In this document: positions 10,465-21,991 of the stretch, piece by piece
Layout of the letters: every line of letters starts with the position of its first letter
Position numbering within the stretch: the first letter of the stretch is position 1
Origin: Chamaelirium japonicum
Taxonomy: Eukaryota > Streptophyta > Magnoliopsida > Liliales > Melanthiaceae
DNA: 64,000 nt
Assembly (NCBI GenBank): GCA_947650365.1
Contig: OX393556.1
Span: 79,488,579-79,552,578, forward strand
Direction: 5' to 3'
Made by a program: the position numbers and the translations under genes
The notes under the pieces: generated by a model
The model's database searches: none
What the model was told of the DNA's origin: nothing
What the model saw: only the letters and a program-made list of their open reading frames with translations

Positions 10465-10660
10465 CTCTTTCATATCCCGCACCACAGCAAACCCTGTATC
10501 CCACACCACAGCAAACCCGATACCCCTGTATCCTGCACCGCGGCAAACCCTATATCCCGCACCGCAGCAAACCCGGTATCCCGTACCATAGAGTTATCCT
10601 GCAGCCCGCACCGCAACGTACCATCCGAGCTCTATCCCGCACCGGACCGGTATCCCACAC
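10465..10660 (+). repeat. Tandem repeat in the leader of element E
   Basis: Units of about 20-30 bp of the form TATCCCGCACCGCAGCAAACCC recur at least five times in degenerate form, and shorter CCGCACC-type units continue to about 10770. Frames across them are repeat products. Confidence 0.7.
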
Positions 10661-10828
10661 CGCAGCTTTATCTTGCACCGGACCTATTTCGTACCATTGC
10701 CGTGTCTATCCCGCACCAGATCTATCCCATACCGCTGCGCCCTATCCGGTATCGAAACCCTATCCTGCACCAGAGTCCTATCCCAGAGCCCTATCTCGTA
10801 TCAGTATCTACGCTGATTCTGTTCCCTA

Positions 10829-11991
10829 ATGGCATCTTCTGATCTGCCCATAGTGACGTCCTCCGCTTCATCCGGAGTGCCCTCTGTTCAGTTCTCGGTG
10901 ACACTTATCGAACAAACAAGGGATTTTCTCCCAATCTCTACGAACTTCTCCCTTGTGACTGTCGCGGATTGGATTACGTGGTCGGCTATAGTCCGGAGCG
11001 TTCTGGATGGCCGTGGCTTATACGGACACCTTGATGGATCTATTCCTGCTCCTACATCAACCTCTGACTCTGTGGCTTCTGAATTTTGGAGAGTTCTTGA
11101 TCGATACGTTCACACTTTTCTAGTTGCCTCGATCGATTACTCTCTTCATGCAAATCTTGTCACCTTCTCTACTACTGCAGAGCTCTGGGTCTACCTTACT
11201 AAGCGCTTTATGGAGCAAAGCAGAGCCCGTGAATATCAGCTCCTATCTCAGGCCCAGTCTGCTAAGCAGGGGGAGCAGGTTATTCAACAGTTTCATCGCC
11301 TTATGCATGGCTATTGAAGTGAGCTCCAGGCCTTGCAGCCCTCTCTGTTGGAGGTGTCCAGAGTCAGTGCCTCCTAACGTGAGTTACAGCTCTTTCGGGA
11401 ACAGCAACAGCTCTACCAATTTCTGATGGCTCTTCGCCTTGAGTTCTCTCATTTTGTGGGTCAGCTGATTTATCGAGATCCGCTTCCTCGTCTCGATATT
11501 GTCGTCGTCGAGCTTCTTTTTGTGGAGACGCATCTTCGCACTGTGGCTGCCCACAGGGCCCCTGTACCCTCTAGCTTTAAGAGGGTTCTAGCTACTACTC
11601 CCCCCTGGGAATCTATCCTACCATTCCTCCTTCTCGGGGTGGCTCTCGTCCCGCGGGTCTGCCTGATACTCAGTGGTGCACCCACTGTGGCAAGACGAGG
11701 CACACGATTAACTCTTGTTGCCTTCTCTACCCGGAGAAGCGTATTGGTCCACCTCACCGTGGTCGCCCTGCTGTAGTCGTTGCTAGCGCCACCTCTGCTG
11801 TTCCTGGCCCCACCTCTATTGCAGTTACTATGACGGATTGCCTTTAGTGTCTCGAGATGCATTTTGAACAGCTTCTTCTGCAGCCTACCTCCGATCATTC
11901 AGGCTTCTCAGGTCTCTCTGCCTTTTCTCCACCTCGAGTACCTCTGTACCTTGAATTATGGACTCTGGGGCCTCTCACCATATGACTCCTG
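10829..11991 (+). pseudogene. Copia E gag and start of protease
   Basis: The Gag frame starts at ATG 10829 and runs to a stop at 11315. It has the copia Gag layout: the W-rich segment NFSLVTVADWITWSAIVRSVL, then ELWVYLTKRF and QFHRLM. Beyond the stop, frame pieces carry a CCHC zinc knuckle, CTHCGKTRHTINSC (about 11675-11716). Near the end the frame reads I-M-D-S-G-A-S-H-H-M-T-P (11955-11990). This is the copia protease active site with D-S-G at 11961-11969; the codon before it is TGA where Trp is usual. Element D begins at 11992, inside the protease coding sequence. Confidence 0.8.
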
Positions 11992-14127
11992 TGTTAGGAT
12001 TGATGTGTTCTAAGCTTGTAAAACTTTAAGTTTTGGTCTAATAAAGATTGATAGTTATTATTATATGAGATGCATAATAGTACATAACATAGTTATGTGT
12101 TCTTTTAATGAACAGAGAGCCATGGTTATATGATAGTCCACTGAGTTGAAGACTGAGTGGATTGGTCCTATATAATCTAAATCAGTTCGCAGCTATAATC
12201 AGGTTGGTCGCCTCATCATGATAAGCTGTTGACGATGACAGTTCATGGGAAGTCTTCACCATGGTCATCACTAGGCACAGTGTCTGTGGCTAAACGGAAC
12301 TAACATGGTGTACAGATCAGTGAGCAGACACTGGTACACTAAGCCGTGTTTCTGCTTAGGGTAAAACGGTCCTAAACCCTGAGGAACCACGTCTGATGGA
12401 CTAACCAGTTGCGTGGTGCTTTGGCGCACCAATGTGTGAGGATCCATATACAGTGATCCAAAACCACGGTGTACTGGGTTACCCGGCTGGCGTTGCATTA
12501 GCGTGTCACTCCTGCAGGCCATCCACACCCCTGAAGGGAGGTGCGTTCCTTGATATGACTTACACTGTACCAAACCCAGGCCTGGTGGTCACCAGTTTGG
12601 CTGTTGACCGGGTTCGATTACTCGACGGGGTAATCAGAGGTACGATGTATAGGTCAACCTGGAAGGAACCAAGTCACATGATCATTTGAGTCTAACGGTA
12701 GTCTCCACCGCTCGAAGTGAATCATGGCATCAAGTGGAGGGACAGCGGGTTTACCACTACTAAGCGGAGAGCAGGGGTATGATAGCGAACATAGTAAGTC
12801 TGGGTGAATTGGAGTGCAGCCTGCGTCGCACTCTGGGTGGCTACGCAGGTTAACTCGAGCTCAGAGGATCGATGGTACACTCGGGTAGTGTGTCGATCGA
12901 GCTTGAGTTGGAAGCCATGAACCCCGGTCCCTGATGGTTCCACCTTATCAACATTATGTACGATTCTTGAACCATCTCCTCGGAACACCATAAGAATTAG
13001 GAGGAAGAAAGAAGTATACGCTCCGTGTGTGCTTGGCACTAGAGCACAGTAGATGCGTAACTACATACGAGTACTAAGGGTTATGCCCGAGACTAGTACA
13101 GAGTCGCATGTAGTAATCCATAGCCATAAGTGAACTTCGCTGCATAGGTGCGATGCACCGGGGTATGCTGCAAGTTGACTAGTTGACTTTGCTAGAGGCA
13201 CCCTCTGGTGGCCTCAGTTAATAGTAGGTAACTAGTAGATATCACTTAAGTAATGGCCGCTAGGTATCGCACGCTAGAAATGGTCAAAATAAGGCATCAG
13301 GGCGTTTTGGTAAAAACCTCACTCCGCAGGACCTCACTGTTGGCCGACCCTAGCAGTGGGAGACCTTGCTAGGGCCGGCCCTATGTTGTAGGGATGAGAA
13401 TCCCTCATCTATAGGGCCGGCCATATAGATAGGGATAGGGCTAAGAATCGGTTAAGATCGAGCCCTAAAAAGTGGGAAAACGGATAAATACGTGGAGAGA
13501 TAAAAATGAGATAATGGAGAGATAATTGTGGGAGTTTTTTATCCCCTTGGATTCTTATCCAAAGGGGAAGGCCGACCCTATATAAAGGGCTATAGGGGGC
13601 CAGCCCTGTTGTTGAAAAAACCGAACCCCCCCTCCCCTCTCATCTCTCTAGTTCTCTCCCGAATCCATCTCCCGTTTCCCGCTTGCAACTTCGTCTTCCT
13701 CGCGTGGAGTTCTGAAGAAAGAGAAGGGTCGTTCTTCGGAGGCACTCAGAGATCCGAGAGCGACGTTCCGTGCATCGTGTGAGATCGGGTGAATAAGAAG
13801 GCAACGTCTCCAATCGTACCATCGGCATCTTCGCGAACGATCTTCCATCTCCATCGACAAAGAAGACAATTCTCCGCGGTTAAAAGATCCATACGAAAGG
13901 TATGTGTAATCTAACATGTAGATCTAGCGAGTATTATGATTTGCATGCATGCTAGTTAATCATTACGCTAGATTGCCGTTAGGGTGTTCGATTCACGTGC
14001 ATACGCATGCACACATATATAGATTAGTTTCGATGAAAGTTTAAATCGTGTAACGTGCACCATGAACGGTCTTTCGACCGCAAAATCGCTTCCGCTACGA
14101 GCCTCGACCATGGATTAATTTCTAACA
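11992..14127 (+). repeat. 5' LTR of copia element D
   Basis: 2136 bp. A TATA box, TATATAAA, lies at 13579-13586, followed by a CT-rich stretch typical of a transcript start. Related, decayed LTR sequence occurs in two orientations at 61163-63226. Confidence 0.92.
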
Positions 14128-14129
14128 AC

Positions 14130-14141
14130 TCGTATCAGAGC
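14130..14141 (+). promoter_or_regulatory. Primer binding site of element D
   Basis: TCGTATCAGAGC begins two bases after the LTR end. It differs by one base from the Met-tRNA complement TGGTATCAGAGC. Confidence 0.75.
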
Positions 14142-15875
14142 CGTATTAGTGGTGTGCGTTTCATGTTTTTTCATAAAACCAACATGTGTGCGCATGATGA
14201 ATGCGTGAAATCATTGGGGTTCTTACGCTTAGATCATGCATATGTATAGATTGTGCTTGTTCTATTAATCATTCTTGCAGGGCGCCGCTATAAAAAATCT
14301 AGATCTATATTTTCTGGTTGCTACCGGAGGTCGGACCCCGAGTTAGCTATTGTCTGGATTTGCTCTCTTTGTTTGTGGATATATAATTGAGCCGTAGATT
14401 GGGCGAGTGATGGGGGTTGACCATCCTCGGTTCCCATGGCCCTTTTTTTCTAGGTGTGTTTTCTTTTCTTTCTAGGAAATTGTGTATGAGAGAGTACTTG
14501 CTCGAAGTGTACTAGACTTTTTCGGTTACAGATCGAGAAGAAAGTTGTGCCAAAGAAATCCACCATTGGAAGCAGAAGTGGAACCCTGGAGGATGAAGGC
14601 GATCCGGCAAAGTGTTCGCGAGCGCGACGGAGGAGCCGGACCAAGGAACCTTGCGAAGAAAGCTAGAGACCTGCGCTGTGCTAATTAGGTTCAGGGGTCG
14701 AACCCTGAACTTAATTCAGTTTTAATGGTTGCTTTCTTTATTAGTTCTTTATGTTTCATATCGAACCCCGATGAGATAATGTGATTATCAGTTTTCAGAG
14801 GGATGCCTTTCCCCTCCGATCCAAGCGACTGTTTGAGGATAGGATCCCGCTAGATGACGCCTATTATTTAGTTGACTTTTGATGTTAGTAGGATCCCATC
14901 ACATATGGTTATGCCACCATTAGGTCAGCACCCGACTAGTCGGGTGTGCCTATTTGGCCAGCATCGAAATCAAAGATGAGATGGAAATCCATTGAACATC
15001 AATTGTCAAATTTATAAGCGAGGCGCCATGACTAGTGAGAGTCCTTTCCAGTGAGTCTGACTCTAGGATTAGCTCTAGAGCATTAGCGTGATAACCAATT
15101 TTGCAAAGCATCGATATTCTCGGAATATGTAATGTGACCCTTGAATGGAGAAATCCGCTTGAGGCGGGGACTATGATATTCCGAGAATGATTAATGCTAG
15201 GCGAAGGGCTTGAACGCTAGTGGGAGCATGGTGTGACCAGGGTCTAGTATATAGGAGGTCGCTACCTTTACATTTGCATAAATTTATACTCGCAAAATAA
15301 CCCTCATATATTTATAAGGGATGTAATAGAGGACTCTTAGAGATCCTTTGGCCTCCACGGCTAATCACTTCGTACTCGGGTGGAAGGGCATAACTCAACA
15401 ACCCCCTCGGGTGAGAGCTGTGTTTTTCTATGCCAAGCTACTTAGTGATCTCCTTCAGGATATGACAGTTACGGTGCCAAGTGTTCAGGCTTTACTCACC
15501 CTCATGGGGGCCGTTAGAATTCCCGTGTCGTAATTGCCTAAGCTCATGGGTAAGCATCCTAAGTACGCGTGAGGTATTCATTGCGAAGACAACGGTGATC
15601 ACGTGGTACTGGCCAAAAGATAACCATGGTCCATCAAAGCCCGTAGTTGGCAGATTTGGATAGGGTCAAGGGAAAGACCCATGTAAGCGGAAGACCTGCA
15701 CACTGCCCCCTCGGACAGGTGTAGCCTACTCCGAGATCTTACATACATGGTTAATTAATTCATAGAGATGGCTTCGCTTGAGGGTAGCGTTGTCATATGG
15801 ATATAATTAGCTTGTTTTAAAAATCCATAAAAATAAGTTTTCATGCATTCTTATTATTCAGTCTTTTATTTTCAG
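14142..15875 (+). other. Untranslated leader of element D
   Basis: About 1.7 kb between the primer site and the gag start. Open frames here are short and carry no retroelement motif. It is read as 5' leader that may hold packaging signals. Confidence 0.6.
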
Positions 15876-18800
15876 ATGACCAAGTTAGACCCCCTGTCCG
15901 CTATCCTAAATGACCACAAACTTATCGGTCCCAACTATGAGGACTGGAAGCGCAACCTGTACCTGGTCTTAAGGATAGGTAAACACATGACAGCCTTGAA
16001 TGACCCTGAGCCGGATTTGCCAGGACCCGATGCCACAGAGGCACAGTTAAAGGCTTTTACTGACTGGAAGGAATCTAATGAAATATATAAATGCTATATT
16101 ATAGCATCCTTGCAAACAACTCTGCAGAAGTAAGTCGAGGAGATGTCCGACGCTTCTGACATGATGTTGTATCTGAAGGAGATGTTTGAAGGTCACAATC
16201 GCGTTACGCGATACCTTACCATCAAGAAACTCGTTGGCACTAAGATGTCCAATAGGACGCTGGTTCGGGAACACATGATGAAAATGTTTGGGTTCCAGAA
16301 CGAACTAGCTACCATGGACATTGTGCTAGAAGGCGAGGTGATGACAGACATCTTCCTCTCGTCACTGTCTGGAGCCTTTGAAGGCTTTGTCACCAACTTT
16401 AATTTAAACAAGTTGGCTATGACAAATGCAGAGCTTCTGGGAGCTCTTTAGGCAGCTGAGGATGGCTTCAAGCAGAAGGGCGAAGCACTTCACGTGCAAC
16501 ACAGATCCTTCAAGAAGCCTGGTAAACCTCAAGGCAAGAAACATAAGAAGAAACCTAAGTCAGCGCCTGTGCAGGACTCTGCTGGGGCCTCTGGGTCTAG
16601 AGAATCAAAGAAACCGGGCACGAAGTGTTTCCGGTGTGGCCAGAAGGGTCATTGGAAGAAGGACTGCAAGAAACCTCAGAATACTGGCGAAGGTAATCTA
16701 CAACTCTTAGTTATTGAATCATTTCTTTCAAGTAATAGTTCTTTTGCTAGTTGGATTATGGATTCAGGATCCACTAACCATGCCTGTAACTCTCTTCAGG
16801 GGTTTCGGGAAAGCAGAAGGTTGCTTGATGGAGAGGTGACCTTGAGTATGGGAACTGAGGCCGTGGCTGGTGCTGAAGCTATTAGAGATGTTACTCTTAG
16901 TTTTTCAAATAATAAGACTTTGACTCTTAGAGATGTCTTTTATATACCATCCTTGAGACGTAACTTAATTTCTGTTTTTTCTTTAGCTAATGAAGGTTAT
17001 TCAGTTTATTTTGATGCTTCTGGTGTGTCGTTTAAACTGAATGGAACTTTTATAATAAGAGGAATGGTTCAGAATCATCTCTATATTGTCAGTCCTAAAT
17101 TTGAGAAAGATAACATAATAACTTCAGCATTTAATGTTAATTCATCTAAGCGTAAGAAACCTTCAGAAAATTTAACCCAATTGTGGCACTTACGGCTTGG
17201 GCATATTGCCTTAGACAGGATCCATAGGTTGGTAAAGGCCGGGCTTCTGGAAACAGATCCTACGGAGATCCTTCCCACCTGTGAATCATGTCTGGAAGGC
17301 AAGATGACCAAGAGGGCCTTCAAAGGCAAAGGAGTGAGAGCTACTGATGTATTGGAGTTAATTCATTCAGATGTATGTGGACCCATGAGCGTCAAGACGA
17401 TAGGAGGCCATGAGTACTTCATCACTTTTACTGATGATTACTCAAGATATGGTTACATTTACCTTATGCATCGGAAGTCGGAATCCTTTGATATGTTCAA
17501 AGAGTTCAGGGCTGAAGTAGAAAAGCAGACATGTAAATGTATAAAAACCCTTCGATTTGATCGAGGAGGTGAATACATATCTGACGAGTTCCTTGGGTAT
17601 TTGGTGGAGCATGGGATAACATCCTAGTTAACTGCTCCAGGTATCCCACAACAGAATGGAGTCTCTGAGAGAAGGAATCGAACCTTGTTGGACATGGTTC
17701 GAAGCATGATGAGTTATGCCTGTTTACCAACGACCTTTTGGGGATATGCCCTTCAGACAACAGCATATGTTCTGAACCACGTTCCGTCTAAATCAGTGCC
17801 TCAGACCCCTAGAGAACTGTAATCAAGGCAAAAGCCAACACTACAACATTTCAGAATATGGGGATGTCCTGCACATGTGCGGGTAGACAAGAGGAAAAAG
17901 ATGGAGCCAAAGTCCAAAGCATGTCTGTTTGTAGGATATCCCAAAGAGACTAAAGGTGGACTATTTTATGATCCTGAGGAAAAGAAGGTAATCGTTTCAA
18001 CGAATGCCATTTTCCTAGAACATGATTATATTATGGACCACAAGCCTGCTAATAAGGTAGTTCTGGATGAGCTACTGGGTACTAGATCAGAGAGCGCATC
18101 CGAAAGCATAGTGGGAGCTGACATTACAGACACTAATATACCAGAAACTATAGAACCTATTCATCCTGTAACACAACCACCACCTCGTCGCAGTGGGAGA
18201 AGCATCAGAGCTCCTGACAGATACTATGGAGAAACCTTATTGGTTGATCCAGAGGGTCAGGAGGATGACCCACTGAGCTACGATGAGGCAGTGGGAGCTT
18301 CTGACAGCTCTGACTGGCAAAAAGCTATGGAGGCAGAAATTGCATCAATGTCCCATAACGCAGTCTGGACTCTTGTTACACCATCATCCAATATTAAACC
18401 TATTGGGTGTAAGTGGGTGTATAAGAAGAAGAGAGGATCCGATGGTACAATCGAGACTTATAAAGCTAGATTAGTTGCCAAGGGTTATACCCAGAGAGAA
18501 GGAATCGACTTTGACGAAACCTTCTCGCCGGTAGCTATGATAAAGTCTATTCGGATCCTCCTATCCATTATAGCCCATTACAACTGAGAGATCTGGCAAA
18601 TGGATGTCAAGACAACATTCCTCAATGGAAATTTGGAAGAAGATATTTATATGATGCAGCCACCAAGTTTTGAGTCAGAAGGTCAGGAACATCTAGTTTG
18701 CAAGTTGCAGAAGTCCATTTATGGACTAAAGCAAGCATCTAGAAGTTGGAACATCTGTTTTGATCAGGCAATCCAGTTATATGGATTTACTCAAAACGAG

Positions 18801-19799
18801 GATGAACCATGTGTATACAAGAGGAGTGATAAGACTACAATGGTATATTTGATACTTTACGTAGACGATATTCTACTCATTGGAAATGATGTTGGAACAT
18901 TGTCAACGATAAATGTCTGGTTGTCAACACAGTTCGATATGAAAGACCTAGGTGAAGCGAGTTATGTTTTGGGGATCAAGGTAACACGTAATCGCCAGAA
19001 CAGGATTCTCTCGCTATCACAGGCTGCATATATAGATAAGATTATGGCTAGGTTTGACATGCAAGACTCCAAGAAGGGTTTTGTGCCATTTAGACATGGC
19101 GTAAAACTGTCTAAGGATCAATGTCCTAAGACACCTGAGGAGAGAGCAGAAATGCAGAAGATACCTTATGCTTCGGCATTAGGTAGTCTAATGTATGCTA
19201 TGCATTGTACAATGTCAGATATCTGTTTCGCAGTAGGCATGATGGGTCGGTTTCAGTCGAATCCGGGTCCAGATCACTGGACAGCTATAAAGTGTATACT
19301 CAAGTACCTTCGTAGAACAAGGGACTATGAGTTGGTTTACACTGCACAAGAACTGACGCCGATTGGATACACAGATTCTGACTTTATGTCCGATTTGGAA
19401 TCCAGAAAATCGACATTAGGTTTTGTGTTTATGTTAGGAGGAGCAGAGGTTAGTTGGCAGAGTGTGAAGCAGAAATGCATCGCAGACTCTACCACAGAGG
19501 CTGAGTACGTTGCAGCGTGCGAGGCAGCCAAAGAGGCGGTATGGCTCAAGAAATTTCTTATGGATTTGGGGTGCGTATCAGAGGCCCAGTTACCTATTGT
19601 GCTTTACTGCGACAATAGTGGGGCGGTAGCACAAGCAAAGGAGCCAAGACATCACCAAATGGGGAAGCACATCGAGCGCAAGTTCCATTTGATTCGGCAG
19701 TTTCAAAAGCAAGGGCGAGTAGCGGTGACACAGATTGCATCTACAGATAATTTTGCTTATCCTTTCACAAAGGCAATACCTACCAAGGCATTCGAGTGA
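15876..19799 (+). pseudogene. Gag-pol polyprotein of copia element D, five in-frame stops
   Basis: One frame carries the whole polyprotein of about 1307 codons. It starts at MTKLDPLSAILNDHKLIGPNYEDWKRNL, a typical copia Gag start. A zinc knuckle CFRCGQKGHWKKDC lies near 16626. The protease site WIMDSGSTNHA lies near 16755. Integrase has its HHCC segment (HLRLGHIALDRIHRL to CESC), D in HSDVCGP, D in RFDRGGEY, and E in NGVSERRNRT. RT has [32 protein letters not shown] motifs and an intact YVDD near 18860. RNase H ends with CDNSGAVAQAK. Stops interrupt at 16131 (TAA), 16449 (TAG), 17625 (TAG), 17820 (TAA) and 18585 (TGA). No frameshift was found over 3.9 kb. The element can no longer move by itself. 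Confidence 0.9.
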
Positions 19800-19844
19800 C
19801 ATGTGGACGCGATGGGAGTCAAAACCATTTTGCTACGGTAGACC

Positions 19845-19855
19845 AAGTGGGAGAT
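19845..19855 (+). promoter_or_regulatory. Polypurine tract of element D
   Basis: AAGTGGGAGAT directly precedes the 3' LTR and would prime plus-strand DNA synthesis. Confidence 0.75.
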
Positions 19856-21991
19856 TGTTAGGATTGATGTGTTCTAAGCTTGTAAAACTTTAAGTTTTGG
19901 TCTAATAAAGATTGATAGTTATTATTATATGAGATGCATAATGGTACATAACATAGTTATGTATTCTTTTAATGAACAGAGAGCCATGGTTATATGGTAG
20001 TCCACTGAGTTGAAGACTGAGTGGATTGGTCCCAAATAATCTAAATCAGTTCGCAGCTATGATCAGGTTGGTCGCCTCATCATGATAAGCTGTTGACGAT
20101 GATAGTTCATGGGAAGTCTTCACTATGGTCATCACCAGGCACAATGTTTGTGGCTGAACGGAACTAACACGGTGTACAGATCAGTGAGCAGACACTGGTA
20201 CACTAAGCCGTGTTTCTGCTTAGGATAAAGCGGTCCTAAACCCTGAGGAACCACGTCTGATGGACTAACCAGTTACGTGGTGTTTTGGCACACCAATGTA
20301 TGAGGATCCATATACTGTGATCCAAAATCACGGTGTACTGGGTTACCCGGCTGGCGTTGCATTAGCGTGTCAGTCCTGCAGGCCATCCACACCCCTGAAG
20401 GGAGGTGCGTTCCTTGGTATGACTTACACTGTACCAAACCCAGGCCTGGTGGTCACCAGTTTGACTGTTGACTGGGTTCGATTACTCAACGGGGTAATCA
20501 GAGGTACGATGTATAGGTCAACCTGGAAGGAACCAAGTCACATGATCATTCGAGTCTGACGGTAGTCTCCACCGCTCGAAGTGAATCAATGCATCAAGTG
20601 GAGGGACAGCGGGTTTACCACTACTAAGCGGAGAGCAGGGGTATGATGGAGAACATAGTAAGTCTAGGTGAATTGGAGTGCAGCCTGCGTCGCACTCTGG
20701 GTGGCTACGCAGGTTAACTCGAGCTCAGAGGATCGATGGTACACTCGGGTAGTGTGTCGATCGAGCTTGAGTTGGAAGCCATGAACCCCGGTCCCTGATG
20801 GTTCCACCTTATCAATATTATGTACGGTTCTTGAACCATCTCCTCGGAACACCATAAGCATTAGGAGGAAGAAAGAAGTATACGCTCCGTGTGTGCTTGG
20901 CACTAGAGCATGGTAGATGCGTAACTACATGCGAGTACTAAGGGTTATGCCCGAGACTAGTACAGAGTCGCATGTAGTAATCCCTAGCCATAAGTAAACT
21001 TCGCTGCATAGGTGCGATGCACCGGGGTATGCTGCAAGTTGACTAGTTGACTTTGCTAGAGGCACCCTCTGGTGACCTCAGTTAATAGTAGGTAACTAGT
21101 AGATATCACTTAAGTAATGGCTGCTAGGTATCGCACGCTAGAAATGGTCAAAATGAGGCATCAGGGCGTTTTGGTAAAAACCTCACTCCGTAGGACCTCA
21201 TTGTTGGCCGACCCTAGCAGTGGGAGACCTTGCTAGGGCCGGCCCTATGTTGTAGGGATGAGAATCCCTCATCTATAGGGCCGGCCATATAGATAGGGAT
21301 AGGGCTAAGAATCGGTTAAGATCGAGCCCTAAAAAGTGGGAAAACGGATAAATACGTGGAGAGATAAAAAGGAGATAATGGAGAGATAATTGTGGGAGTT
21401 TTTTATCCCCTTGGATTCTTATCCAAAGGAGAAGGTCGGCCCTATATAAAGGGCTATAGGGGGCCAGCCCTATTGTTGAAAAAACCGAACCCCCCCTCCC
21501 CTCTCATCTCTCTAGTTCTCTCCCGAATCCATCTCCCGTTTCCCGCTTGCAACTTCGTCTTCCTCGAGTGGAGTTCTGAAGAAGGAGAATGGTCGTTCTT
21601 CGGAGGCACTCAGAGATCCGAGAGCGACGTTCCGTGCATCGTGTGAGATCGGGTGAACAAGAAGGCAACGTCTCCAATCGTACCATCGGCATCTTCGTGA
21701 ACGATCTTCCGTCTCCATCGACAAAGAAGACAATTCTCCGCGGTTAAAAGATCCGTACGAAAGGTATGTGTAATCTAACATGTAGATCTAGCGAGTATTA
21801 TGATTTGCATGCATGCTAGTTAATCATTACGCTAGATTGTCGTTAGGGTGTTCGATTCACGTGCATACGTATGCACATATATGTAGATTAGTTTCGATGA
21901 AAGTTTAAATCGTGTAACGTGCACCATGAACGGTCTTTCGACCGCAAAATCGCTTCCGCTGCGAGCCTCGACCATGGATTAATTTCCAACA
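19856..21991 (+). repeat. 3' LTR of copia element D
   Basis: Same length as the 5' copy (2136 bp). The TATA box is at 21443-21450. It ends TTTCCAACA and is followed by TCCTG, which continues the coding sequence of E. Confidence 0.92.

Larger units (their letters stand above)
11992..21991 (+). mobile_element. Full-length Ty1/copia element D, 10.0 kb, nested in E
   Basis: Two 2136-bp LTRs (11992-14127 and 19856-21991) start TGTTAGGAT and end AACA. The five-base target-site duplication TCCTG lies at 11987-11991 and 21992-21996. The internal region holds a primer site, a 1.75-kb leader, and a single continuous gag-protease-integrase-RT-RNase H frame broken by five stops, then a polypurine tract. 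The LTRs are about 98% alike by eye, so D is younger than its host E. The long LTRs and protein order fit the Tork/Angela side of copia, but the lineage is not certain. Confidence 0.92.

Noticed and set aside
12432..13039. Frames on both strands in the D LTR, recurring at 20296-20903
   Set aside because: They recur only because they lie in both LTRs, upstream of the TATA box, and have no motif.
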